DNA of 39,672 nt, taken from the NCBI GenBank assembly GCA_964564735.1, contig CAZMCH010000031.1, forward strand, positions 1-39,672. The letters are read 5' to 3'. Shown piece after piece: positions 15,278-22,261 of this stretch (position 1 is the stretch's first letter; every line of letters starts with the position of its first letter). A model generated the notes under the pieces. The model was not told the origin of the DNA, made no database searches, and worked only from the letters and a program-made list of their open reading frames with translations. The DNA is from CAZMCH01 sp964564735 (GTDB lineage: Bacteria; Poribacteria; DTPJ01). The translations under genes and the position numbers were made by a program.

Positions 15278-15311
15278 ATAATTACTAGGTAGGAATGAAC
15301 AGCAAACATTA

Positions 15312-16241
15312 TTATCCAATACCCTCAAAAAGCATAGTGCTTATATATCTCTCACCAGTATCAGGTAATACAACAACAATAAGCTTTCCTGCATTTTCTG
15401 GTTTCTTTGCAACTTCTAACGCTGCCCAAGTCGCCGCTCCAGAAGATATGCCCGCAAGAATTCCTTCCTCCTTAGCAAGTCGTCTAGCTGTTGTAATGGC
15501 ATCTTCATTCTCTACTTTTATAATCTCATCAATTATTTCAGTATTGAGAACATCAGGAATAAAACCAGCACCAATGCCCTGAATTTTATGCGGTCCTGGA
15601 TTACCACCTGATAAAACAGGTGAAGCGGATGGCTCAACTGCTACTGCTCTGAAAGATGGCTTTCTTGGTTTTATGACCTCTGCAACGCCTGTTATTGTTC
15701 CACCTGTTCCAACGCCTGCAACAAGTATATCAACCTTGCCATCTGTATCACGCCATATTTCTTCAGCGGTTGTTTTTCTATGTATCTCTGGATTTGCAGG
15801 ATTCTTGAATTGCTGAGGAATAAAGGAGTTAGGTGTTTGGCTTGCAAGCTCATTAGCCTTCCTGATAGCTCCACTCATTCCCTCTGTTCCAGGTGTCAAA
15901 ACTAATTCTGCACCAAAAATAGCCATGAGTTTTCTTCTTTCAATACTCATAGTCTCAGGCATCGTCAAGATTAGCCTATAGCCTCTTACTGCGCATACAA
16001 AAGCTAATCCTATGCCCGTGTTTCCGCTTGTCGGCTCAATTATGACTGTATCTTTATTTATTAGTCCTTTTGCTTCGGCGTCTTCAATCATGCTAACGCC
16101 TATCCGTTCTTTAACACAACCAAGAGGATTAAATGACTCTAATTTTGCCACAACTGTTGCAGGCATTCCCTCTGTCATTCGATTTAATTTTACAAGTGGA
16201 GTATTTCCCACTGTTTTTGTTATATCTTCATATATTTTCAT
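15312..16241 (-). CDS. cysK: Cysteine synthase (O-acetylserine sulfhydrylase)
   Basis: 309 residues from the ATG at 16241, which has GGAGG six bases upstream; an ATG six codons earlier overlaps that site. A PLP fold-type II enzyme that makes cysteine from O-acetylserine and sulfide. VGNTPLVKLN (residues 11-20), NPLGCVKERIG with PLP lysine K44, PTSGNTGIGLA (71-80), GTGGTITG (phosphate cup) and ISSGAA near the C-terminus are in the right order. NPLGCVKER replaces the more common NPGGSVKDR, a conservative variant. It is the last gene of the met operon, 33 bp after the HD protein, so sulfide is routed to cysteine and methionine from one transcript. A cystathionine beta-synthase-like activity cannot be excluded, but no CBS extension exists. 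Confidence 0.93.
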   Translation of the reverse strand: MKIYEDITKTVGNTPLVKLNRMTEGMPATVVAKLESFNPLGCVKERIGVSMIEDAEAKGLINKDTVIIEPTSGNTGIGLAFVCAVRGYRLILTMPETMSIERRKLMAIFGAELVLTPGTEGMSGAIRKANELASQTPNSFIPQQFKNPANPEIHRKTTAEEIWRDTDGKVDILVAGVGTGGTITGVAEVIKPRKPSFRAVAVEPSASPVLSGGNPGPHKIQGIGAGFIPDVLNTEIIDEIIKVENEDAITTARRLAKEEGILAGISSGAATWAALEVAKKPENAGKLIVVVLPDTGERYISTMLFEGIG

Positions 16242-16274
16242 GTTTTGCCTCCATTTCAATACGAAAGTATTTTT

Positions 16275-16760
16275 TTACTGATGTGCAACCTTTCTTGCAA
16301 TATCTTTCCCAGTTTTAGTCAAAAAAACCTTATTTATTAGCTTATCTGTATCATCTTTTTGTTTTAGTCGATCACCAAAATTAACTAAACAATCCGCATC
16401 ATAGACTATTTTGAAGTTGATAGTATCAATTCTACTTGGTGAATGATGACTGCCAATAATTTCACAAACTTCATCTATGAAAGCTTGATTTAAATCATAT
16501 TTTTTCATTATATCACGTGCTATTGGTGGTCCCTCTATTTCTTGATAATGACCTGCATTACTTCCATATTTCCTTTCTGATTCGGGGATGCCAATATCAT
16601 GGAGTATGGAAGCAGTAATAACAACGTCTTTATCACCATTTTCACCATTTAATATTTCCTCTGCATATTTTGTAACCTCAATAGCATGTGATATTCTTTT
16701 CTCATCATCCCCAAAATATGCCATCATTTCGTTAAGCATGAGTTCTTTTAATTCATTCAT
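16275..16760 (-). CDS. HD-domain phosphohydrolase-like protein
   Basis: 161 residues; ATG at 16760 overlaps the metW stop by four bases (ATGA). The HD superfamily ligands are visible: H25 in ISHAIEVTKYAEEIL, the H54-D55 pair in ASILHDIGI, histidines at GSHHSP (about 105-106) and D121 in VYDADCLVNFGD. It therefore probably binds one or two metals and hydrolyses a phosphate ester, with YfbR/nucleotidase or cyclic-nucleotide type proteins as relatives. The substrate is unknown. Translational coupling to metW and the place between metW and cysK suggest a link to sulfur amino-acid or SAM metabolism, but that is inference from context only. Confidence 0.8.
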   Translation of the reverse strand: MNELKELMLNEMMAYFGDDEKRISHAIEVTKYAEEILNGENGDKDVVITASILHDIGIPESERKYGSNAGHYQEIEGPPIARDIMKKYDLNQAFIDEVCEIIGSHHSPSRIDTINFKIVYDADCLVNFGDRLKQKDDTDKLINKVFLTKTGKDIARKVAHQ

Positions 16761-17395
16761 TTTGTTACTCTCCTGTTTTTCAGATTATCAGCTTTGGAGA
16801 CAACAAATATCCCTATTTGAGCAAACACATTTGGCAATATTTTTATTCTACCTTTGTCACCAACAAATGTGGATGACTCAATCTTTATTGCTTTTACCGC
16901 ACAGTAATCCGTAAAATCGGCAAGACTCAAAAAGTGAAGGTTTGGCGTATTATACCATTGATAAGGTAGGGCATGTGTAATTGGCGCCCTACCCTTAAAA
17001 AACATCTGATAGCGCGCCTTATAATGCGCAAAATTGGGAACGCCAACTATTACTTTTTGTCCAACCCTTAGTGCATCTTCCAGAGCATTTTCAAGATTTC
17101 GGACTTGCTGAAGGCTTTGGTTTAGTATCACATAGTCAAAAGATTTATCATTATAATCCGCAAGCCCTGAGTCTATATCACCATGAAACACACTAAGACC
17201 TTTTTCTACACACTTATATATCGCTTGTTCATCTATATCGACACCTTGAGCCTTAACTTGCTTTTCTTTTACAAGCAGATATAAAAGGTCACCCTCTCCA
17301 CAACCAAGATCAAGCACAGAAGAACCATTTTGCACTATATCTAATATGGCTTTGTGATCTAATTTAGCTGTATTGTAGTTGTAATTCGTGTTCAT
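16757..17395 (-). CDS. metW: MetW, methyltransferase-like methionine biosynthesis protein
   Basis: 212 residues; ATG at 17395 with GAGG upstream, inside the 3' end of metX (32-bp overlap). The Rossmann SAM-binding motif VLDLGCGEGDLL (about residues 27-38) and the MetW-type sequence VILNQSLQQVRNLENALEDALRVGQKVIVGVPNFAHY, with RAPITHALPYQWYNTPNLHF, are nearly textbook. MetW is required together with MetX for homoserine acylation in several proteobacteria; its exact chemical role is not settled. The overlapping layout with metX fits a complex of the two proteins. Confidence 0.95.
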   Translation of the reverse strand: MNTNYNYNTAKLDHKAILDIVQNGSSVLDLGCGEGDLLYLLVKEKQVKAQGVDIDEQAIYKCVEKGLSVFHGDIDSGLADYNDKSFDYVILNQSLQQVRNLENALEDALRVGQKVIVGVPNFAHYKARYQMFFKGRAPITHALPYQWYNTPNLHFLSLADFTDYCAVKAIKIESSTFVGDKGRIKILPNVFAQIGIFVVSKADNLKNRRVTK

Positions 17396-18527
17396 CTGTT
17401 ACCTCATATCCATTATATACTTTCTTAAGAAAGTGTTTGATTAAGTGAGTTTCGTTCTCAACTTCCAAAAGAAAAGCATCATGTCCATAAGTGGATTCTA
17501 TCTCACAATACGTTACATCAACACCAGCTTTTTTGCAAGCCTTGACTATATCAAGCGATTGATAGATCGGATATAGCCAATCAGACTTAAAAGCGATTAC
17601 CATAACTTTGGCTTTAAGATTCCTAAATGCCTCATGTAAGGGTTTACCATGTGAAATATCAAGATAGTCCATCGCTTTTGTTATATATAGATAGGAATTG
17701 GCATCGAATCTTTTTACAAAATTATTCCCACGATAATGTAAATAGCCCTCAACTTCAAAATCCGCAGTAAATTTGTCTTTTCCTTTTTCACCTTTTCTTT
17801 GCCTGCTGAATTTTTCTTCCATTGATTTATCACTCATATAGGTTATATGCCCGACCATCCTTGCAACTGCAAGACCTTTTGCAGGGAGTTCTGAAACATA
17901 ATAATTGCCATTATTCCAATTCGGATCAGCCATAATTGCCTGACGACCGACCTCGCTTAATGCAATCTGTTGTGGGGAATGTTTTGCAGAAGTTGCTATT
18001 GGTATAGCACTTTTAATTCTTTCTGGATATGTAGCCATCCATTCAAGAACTTGCATACCTCCCATTGAACCACCGATAACACAAAGCAATGTTTCAATAC
18101 CAAGATAGTCAATTAGATGCCTCTGTGCTTTAACCATGTCTTTAATGGTAATTAAGGGAAAATCAAGCGCATAGGGTTTGCCTGTTTTTGGGTTGATAGA
18201 CGAAGGTCCCGTAGAACCTTTACAGCCACCAATTACATTTGAGCATATAACAAAATATTTATTAATATCGATGGCTTTTCCGGGACCGACTGATTCATCC
18301 CACCAGCCAGGTTTATCATCGCCTTCATGGTATCCAGCAACATGAGCATCTCCTGAAAGGGCATGAACTATCAGAATGGCGTTTGATTTGTCCTCATTAA
18401 GTTCTCCATAAGTTTCATAGGCAAGGGTAATTGGTCCCAGTTTCTCGCCATTTTCAAGTATAAGTTCATCTGGCGGATAAGCAAAAGTATAATATTCTGT
18501 TTTGACGATACCTACGCTATCATTCAT
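17364..18527 (-). CDS. metX: Homoserine O-acetyltransferase
   Basis: 387 residues; ATG at 18527 with AAGGAG upstream. It activates homoserine with an acyl-CoA, giving the substrate of MetY. The alpha/beta-hydrolase fold has nucleophile elbow GGSMGG (S154), D316 in FKSDWLYP and H349 in YGHDAFL. HALSGDAHVAGYH (55-67) and the substrate-specific NVIGGCKGSTGPSS region (98-110) are intact. Acetyl- versus succinyl-CoA preference cannot be settled from sequence alone, since MetX proteins of both types exist. It follows metY by 12 bp and overlaps metW. Confidence 0.95.
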   Translation of the reverse strand: MNDSVGIVKTEYYTFAYPPDELILENGEKLGPITLAYETYGELNEDKSNAILIVHALSGDAHVAGYHEGDDKPGWWDESVGPGKAIDINKYFVICSNVIGGCKGSTGPSSINPKTGKPYALDFPLITIKDMVKAQRHLIDYLGIETLLCVIGGSMGGMQVLEWMATYPERIKSAIPIATSAKHSPQQIALSEVGRQAIMADPNWNNGNYYVSELPAKGLAVARMVGHITYMSDKSMEEKFSRQRKGEKGKDKFTADFEVEGYLHYRGNNFVKRFDANSYLYITKAMDYLDISHGKPLHEAFRNLKAKVMVIAFKSDWLYPIYQSLDIVKACKKAGVDVTYCEIESTYGHDAFLLEVENETHLIKHFLKKVYNGYEVTDEHELQLQYS

Positions 18528-18539
18528 AAAATCATCTCC

Positions 18540-19841
18540 TTATTCTGCGGATTTACACAATGCCTGATCTATATCTGCTTTAATATCTTCAATATCTTCT
18601 AAACCAATTGATAGTCTGATAAAATCAGGTGTTACACCTGTTTCTTCTTGCTCTTTTGGCGTTAATTGCTGATGGGTCGTTGATGCTGGATGTATAACAA
18701 GAGATTTTCCATCTCCTATATTTGCAAGATGAGATAATAGTTTAACAGAATTAATAAACTTTTTGCCAGCTTCTAATCCGCCTTTTATACCGAAACCAAC
18801 AAGCGCACCATAGTTTCCTTTAAGGTATTTTTTTGCAAAACTATGTGTTGGATGCTCTTCCAATCCGGGATATGTTACCCATGAGACAAGCGGATGATTT
18901 TTTAGGAATTGCGCGATTTTTAAGGCATTATCACAATGCTTTTGCTGTCTTAAAGGCAATGTTTCAAGCCCTTGAAGGAATAAAAAAGCATTAAAAGGAC
19001 TTAAACATGCGCCAATATCCCTAAGCCATTGGACACGAATCTTAAACGCAAAAGCCACATTTCCAAGCCCCGGAAAATCCTTAAAGGCATCCCAAAACAC
19101 CAATCCATGATAACTAGGATCGGGTTCGGTAAATTCAGGAAATTTGCCATTATCCCATGCGAAATTGCCAGAATCAACTATAATTCCACCAATTGACGTG
19201 CCATGTCCTCCGATAAATTTTGTTGCTGATGTCGCTAATATGTCTGCACCATAATCTATCGGTCTAACAATACCAACACCGACGGTATTATCAACAATAA
19301 AAGGGATACCTGCATCATGTGCAATCTTTGCCAATGCCTCAAAATCTGGAACATCAAGCTTTGGATTGCCTATTGTCTCTGCATAGATTGCCCTTGTTCG
19401 ATCATTTATTAACCTTTTAAAGTCATCAGGATTACGAGAATCAGCAAAAACAACTTTTCTACCTAGTTTGGGAAAAGTATAATGAAATAGCTGATATGTC
19501 CCACCATATAAGTTATTTGCAGAAACAATCTCATCACCAACCTGACTTACTGCAAGAGTAGCAAATGTTGTCGCAGACTGTCCGCTTGATACCGCAACAG
19601 ATGCTTTTCCGCCCTCAATTGCAGATATTCTTTGCTCAAATACATCGGTAGTTGGATTCATTATTCGGGTGTATATGTTGCCAAGTTCCTTGAGCGCAAA
19701 CAAATTGGCGGCATGATCCGTATCCTTAAACACATAGGATGTTGTTTGATATATTGGAACTGCCCTTGAGCCTGTTGCTGAATCCGGCGATTGCCCCGAA
19801 TGAAGTGCTATTGTTTCTAATCCAAAAGTTTTTTCTGACAT
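18540..19841 (-). CDS. metY: O-acetylhomoserine sulfhydrylase
   Basis: 433 residues; ATG at 19841 with AAGGAGG. A PLP enzyme of the Cys/Met metabolism family that makes homocysteine directly from O-acetylhomoserine and sulfide. YQTTSYVF (31-38), NPTTDVFEQRISAIEGG (62-78), VSSGQSAT (84-91), NNLYGGTYQLF and the PLP lysine K208 in SATKFIGGHGTS are present. The length and the insert after the lysine (about 225-245) are those of MetY, not of cystathionine gamma-synthase/lyase. First gene of the metY-metX-metW-HD-cysK operon. An attenuator-type leader lies directly upstream (19861-19976), so expression is probably cut back when methionine, cysteine or SAM is plentiful. Confidence 0.95.
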   Translation of the reverse strand: MSEKTFGLETIALHSGQSPDSATGSRAVPIYQTTSYVFKDTDHAANLFALKELGNIYTRIMNPTTDVFEQRISAIEGGKASVAVSSGQSATTFATLAVSQVGDEIVSANNLYGGTYQLFHYTFPKLGRKVVFADSRNPDDFKRLINDRTRAIYAETIGNPKLDVPDFEALAKIAHDAGIPFIVDNTVGVGIVRPIDYGADILATSATKFIGGHGTSIGGIIVDSGNFAWDNGKFPEFTEPDPSYHGLVFWDAFKDFPGLGNVAFAFKIRVQWLRDIGACLSPFNAFLFLQGLETLPLRQQKHCDNALKIAQFLKNHPLVSWVTYPGLEEHPTHSFAKKYLKGNYGALVGFGIKGGLEAGKKFINSVKLLSHLANIGDGKSLVIHPASTTHQQLTPKEQEETGVTPDFIRLSIGLEDIEDIKADIDQALCKSAE

Positions 19842-19860
19842 GATAAATCCTCCTTAAAAT

Positions 19861-19898
19861 AAAAAAACCCACTATCGTATAATTTCCGATAGTGGGTT
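19861..19898 (-). terminator. Intrinsic terminator in the metY leader
   Basis: In the leftward RNA AACCCACTATCG (19898-19887) pairs with CGATAGTGGGTT (19877-19866), a perfect 12-bp stem with a 9-base loop, followed at once by a run of U (19867-19861). It ends just before the metY ribosome site, which is typical of a regulated attenuator rather than an end-of-gene terminator. Confidence 0.85.
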
Positions 19899-19909
19899 TA
19901 GGTTTGTGC

Positions 19910-19976
19910 AATGGTATTGTTACACTAAGGCTTAACTTCCTCTATCGGAGGGTAGCGCATGTGCATACATACCATT
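19910..19976 (-). promoter_or_regulatory. Structured metY leader RNA (candidate attenuator or riboswitch)
   Basis: The leader can fold into a nested stem. P1 is AAUGGUAU/AUACCAUU (19976-19969 with 19917-19910). P2 is UGCGCUA/UAGUGUA (19959-19953 with 19927-19921, two GU pairs). P3 is CCUC/GAGG (19951-19948 with 19942-19939) with apical loop CGAUA. The sequence UCCGAUAG (19949-19942) is exactly complementary to CUAUCGGA in the 5' arm of the terminator (19892-19885). Pairing of the two would act as an anti-terminator. I find no SAM-I, SAM-II, SAM-III, SAH or T-box consensus. It may be an unrecognised aptamer, or the fold accompanying the Met/Cys leader peptide that overlaps it. Confidence 0.55.
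19925..19975 (-). CDS. Met/Cys-rich leader peptide of the metY operon (candidate)
   Basis: A 16-codon frame starts at ATG 19975 and reads MVCMHMRYPPIEEVKP, then TAG. Five of the first seven codons that could sense sulfur amino acids are Met or Cys when the start is counted (M, C, M, M within six residues). Its codons 10-12 contain the sequence complementary to the terminator arm. So ribosome stalling at the Met/Cys codons could free or hide that sequence, as in classical leader-peptide attenuation. No good Shine-Dalgarno motif precedes the ATG, which is the main weakness; the frame could also be accidental inside an aptamer. Confidence 0.4.
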   Translation of the reverse strand: MVCMHMRYPPIEEVKP

Positions 19977-20098
19977 TTATTGTTAATTTTTTCTCTTATC
20001 CGTATATTCATTTTATTTGCAATTACATTGGAATTGTTTTCCAAATACCTATTTGAAATTACTTAAAAACACAATAGAAACAAATTTTTAGACATGAT

Positions 20099-20121
20099 GG
20101 ATAGGGTATAAAACCCTATCC
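20099..20121. terminator. Hairpin downstream of the cysteine-rich gene
   Basis: GGATAGGGT-ATAAA-ACCCTATCC is a perfect 9-bp stem 26 bp past the stop at 20147. There is no strong U-run on the leftward strand. It probably ends or stabilises the cysteine-rich gene transcript, ahead of the metY leader. Confidence 0.5.
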
Positions 20122-20146
20122 GATTTTGAATTTACAAAACTAAATG

Positions 20147-20413
20147 CTACTTTGAAGAAGCCTTTGGCTTGCAACTACATTTACATTCCTCATTTTTGCA
20201 TGTGCAAGTTTGAGTATTGCTAGTGCAACATTCTTTGCAACAATCTTGCGCACAGGAACATCCCGAACAACAGCTAACCGCATAATAATCAGTAGTAGCC
20301 TTGTCAGTCTGATCTAGATTTGCTTCGCTGATATAAGGATTTGCAATAACAAAGATTGCTACAAATAATAATATAATTCCAGATGCTAATAATACTCTCT
20401 TTTTGTTAAACAT
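20147..20413 (-). CDS. Exported or membrane-anchored cysteine-rich small protein
   Basis: 88 residues; ATG at 20413 with AAGGAG. A basic start and a hydrophobic segment (VLLASGIILLFVAIFVIANPY, about residues 7-27) look like a signal anchor or signal peptide. After a short linker, residues about 47-84 hold 13 cysteines in dense CC and CxC arrangements (SCCSGCSC, DCCKECC, TCTCKNEECKCSC). This resembles a metallothionein-like or metal-sequestering domain placed outside the cytoplasm, but no known family is recognised. It pairs with the neighbouring cysteine-rich gene 20494-20874, probably as one transcript. Function unknown; metal or sulfide binding is inference. Confidence 0.7.
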   Translation of the reverse strand: MFNKKRVLLASGIILLFVAIFVIANPYISEANLDQTDKATTDYYAVSCCSGCSCAQDCCKECCTSNTQTCTCKNEECKCSCKPKASSK

Positions 20414-20440
20414 TTTGTTTCTCCTTAAAATTCCATTTGA

Positions 20441-20462
20441 TAGAGATATTTAATTATCTCTA
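20441..20462. repeat. Inverted repeat between the two cysteine-rich genes
   Basis: TAGAGATA-TTTAAT-TATCTCTA, a perfect 8-bp dyad. The half-site TAGAGAT also occurs at 20951, in the promoter of the upstream gene, which suggests a shared binding site. Hairpin formation in the mRNA is the alternative. Confidence 0.35.
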
Positions 20463-20493
20463 ATAAATTAATAATGAAAATTCAGTCTAAATA

Positions 20494-20874
20494 TCAAAAT
20501 GGAGGAGAACAATCTACTTGATATAAGTATAAGAATATTTTCCTTTCTGAAAATTTTTCTATTCGATTATAGACAAAGGGCAAAACAGAAATCAAAACAT
20601 CTGGTGGCTCAATCATACTTTCTAATTCTTCTACACTAATCTGATTTTTAGTATAGTTTATATAACAAAGTAGTGATGGCGGATGATTTGTAGAGCATGA
20701 ACAGTCATTATTTTTAAGTTTAGTGCTATCTTTCTCACATTCGCATGTATTGCCACATTTCCTTTGACATTCCTTATTTGTTTGTATCGCCAGAGAATAT
20801 GAACTAATAGCAAAGAAAATAATATTCAGTATTATAAATGTATGAATCAGCTTTTTGGTCATTTTATCGTCCAT
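20494..20874 (-). CDS. Second exported cysteine-rich protein
   Basis: 126 residues from ATG 20874 (or 122 from the ATG at 20862; neither has a good ribosome site). The N-terminus is a probable signal peptide (KKLIHTFIILNIIFFAISSYSLA, about 6-28). The mature part opens with a cysteine cluster (CQRKCGNTCECEKDS, then NDCSCSTNH) and ends with VDCSPPF. The middle (SVEELESMIEPPDVLISVLPFVYNRIEKF) is helical and not cysteine-rich. I do not recognise the family. It lies 80 bp upstream of the other cysteine-rich gene, under a consensus promoter. The shared features suggest a two-component export system for metal or thiol chemistry, but that is inference. Confidence 0.6.
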   Translation of the reverse strand: MDDKMTKKLIHTFIILNIIFFAISSYSLAIQTNKECQRKCGNTCECEKDSTKLKNNDCSCSTNHPPSLLCYINYTKNQISVEELESMIEPPDVLISVLPFVYNRIEKFSERKIFLYLYQVDCSPPF

Positions 20875-20935
20875 TTCTGAGCTAACTGATATTTCAACAA
20901 CATCTTTTCTGTTATGAAAACAAATGATAATTTAT

Positions 20936-20956
20936 TCTCTACTTATTTTGTAGAGA
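20936..20956. promoter_or_regulatory. Palindromic operator candidate at the cysteine-rich gene promoter
   Basis: TCTCTAC-TTATTTT-GTAGAGA is a perfect 7-bp dyad covering the predicted start of transcription and the edge of the -10 box. A repressor bound here would block initiation. Confidence 0.45.
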
Positions 20957-20984
20957 TTATAACATAGACTTTATACATTGTCAA
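20956..20984 (-). promoter_or_regulatory. Consensus promoter of the cysteine-rich genes
   Basis: Minus strand TTGACA (20984-20979), a 17-base spacer and TATAAT (20961-20956), both hexamers perfect. Transcription should start near 20949, about 75 bp before the gene at 20874. Confidence 0.8.
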
Positions 20985-20999
20985 GGAAATAATTTTGCC

Positions 21000-21393
21000 C
21001 TGATTCACCCTCAGTTTTTATAAGACAAAGATACTTCAATGTTTTGAGATGTGAATATGTAAGAAAGTATTGGAAATAAACAAAAAAATAGCATATCCTT
21101 TAATTTTACTATTTATTTTACCATGAAAGTATTGGAGGATATGCTATGAAGAAAAAAAATTAATCCTGACAAAATGATACAAACAATTCAAGAATATTTC
21201 AAGGATATGTATTATCATAATGAGAAGTCAGGTTAAAGATGTTCAAGTTATTACAATACGTCCAAAGAATTCTCATTGATACTTGTAATTAAAGAAAAAC
21301 TGAGAGATTCTTGGATTCATTTCAGGCCTGATCCATTCTGGACATTAGATAGTGCGTGTTTCTATGAAGTGTAAAAAACTGAGGGTGAATCAG
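21000..21393. mobile_element. IS/MITE-like relic with 20-bp terminal inverted repeats
   Basis: The ends CTGATTCACCCTCAGTTTTT (21000-21019) and its inverted copy (21374-21393) are perfect over 20 bp. Inside are frame-broken coding remnants on the plus strand. One piece starts after GGAGG at an ATG near 21145; a shifted frame then reads INPDKMIQTIQEYFKDMYYH, and further on LRDSWIHFRPDPFWTLDS. These look like the N- and C-terminal scraps of a transposase with its middle deleted. A 12-bp inverted repeat (21088-21099 with 21136-21147) and a 12-bp direct repeat (21063-21074, 21125-21136) lie around the start. I see no target duplication and cannot name the IS family. Confidence 0.6.
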
Positions 21394-21658
21394 TTCAGCA
21401 TACATACTTGACAAAATCCCTGTATTGAAATATCATATATCAGGTATATTAACCTAATTTGCTAATTATAAAAAATGTTCGGCATAAGAATTTATTTATT
21501 TTTTTGATGATAATATTTTCATTTACAAGAAAGAGTGAATCCAATATTTTCAAGGCTTTTATTGATTCTCGCTTCCAACCTTCGCTGGAATGATAAAATT
21601 ATATTATTTTTCGTTATATTGAACTCATGCTATATTAATTTTTTATAAAGAGGGAACT
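21394..21658. other. Upstream region of hslV
   Basis: 265 bp with no gene; the only clear signal is the promoter at 21408-21436 just outside the relic element. The rest is AT-rich leader of about 215 nt. Confidence 0.6.
21408..21436 (+). promoter_or_regulatory. hslVU operon promoter
   Basis: TTGACA (21408-21413), a 17-base spacer and TATCAT (21431-21436): -35 perfect, -10 one mismatch. No heat-shock (sigma-32-like) or CIRCE sequence was seen, although hslVU is often heat-induced. Confidence 0.7.
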
Positions 21659-22198
21659 ATGTTGCACGGAACAACAATATTATCAGTAAGGCATAAAGGA
21701 ATTGTGGCTCTTGGTGGAGATGGACAAATAACACTTGGAGATTCTATTATTAAAAGCAATGCAAACAAAGTTCGCAAAATATATAAGGGACGGGTTTTGC
21801 TTGGATTTGCTGGTTCTGTTGCCGATGCGATGTCATTATACGAGAAATTAGAGGGCAAACTAGAAAAATATAACGGCAATTTGGTAAATGCAGCTGTTGA
21901 TCTTGCGAAAGATTGGCGGGCAGATAAGATATTGAGAAAGCTTGATGCAATGCTTGCGGTAGCAGATAATGAAAACTCTTATATGATTTCTGGTAATGGA
22001 GACGTTATTTCGGCGGATGATGGAATAATAGCTATAGGCTCTGGTGGTAATTATGCTCTTTCTTCTGCTCGTGCGCTTGTTCGTCATTCTTCTTTATCTG
22101 CTTATGAAATTGTAGAGGAATCTCTTAAAATTGCATCAGAAATATGTATTTTTACAAATAATAACATACATATTGAAGAATTAAATTATACCAAATAA
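21659..22198 (+). CDS. hslV: ATP-dependent protease subunit HslV
   Basis: 179 residues; ATG at 21659 with AGAGGG upstream. The N-terminal threonine protease of the HslUV (ClpQY) complex in the cytoplasm. Removal of MLHG leaves the catalytic TTIL end (T5). GDGQITLGDSIIKSNANKVRKI (about 20-41), GFAGSVADAMSL and GSGGNYALSSARAL match the family closely. 63 bp separate it from hslU, the usual order. It degrades unfolded or tagged proteins delivered by HslU. Confidence 0.97.
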   Translation: MLHGTTILSVRHKGIVALGGDGQITLGDSIIKSNANKVRKIYKGRVLLGFAGSVADAMSLYEKLEGKLEKYNGNLVNAAVDLAKDWRADKILRKLDAMLAVADNENSYMISGNGDVISADDGIIAIGSGGNYALSSARALVRHSSLSAYEIVEESLKIASEICIFTNNNIHIEELNYTK

Positions 22199-22261
22199 TT
22201 TTTATGACAATTTAAACAATAGAGCAATCTAATGTATTCATCCGATAATTAGGAGGAAAAT

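Larger units (their letters stand above)
14696..15311. other. Gene-poor region upstream of rnfA
   Basis: 616 bp with no intact gene. It holds an 9-bp hairpin (14814-14835), a possible extended -10 promoter for rnfA (14904-14912), a small amber-interrupted frame (14886-15101) and a hairpin behind cysK (15249-15277). Confidence 0.7.

Noticed and set aside
19910..19976. 5S rRNA fragment or tRNA-like sequence in the metY leader
   Set aside because: The string GGAAGTTAAGCC recalls 5S rRNA, but the rest of the 5S consensus and fold is absent, and there is no T-loop for a tRNA.
19842..20146. Standard SAM-I or T-box riboswitch upstream of metY
   Set aside because: None of the conserved core strings of these classes is present on the leftward strand; the CTCTTATC-like string near 19991 is on the wrong strand.
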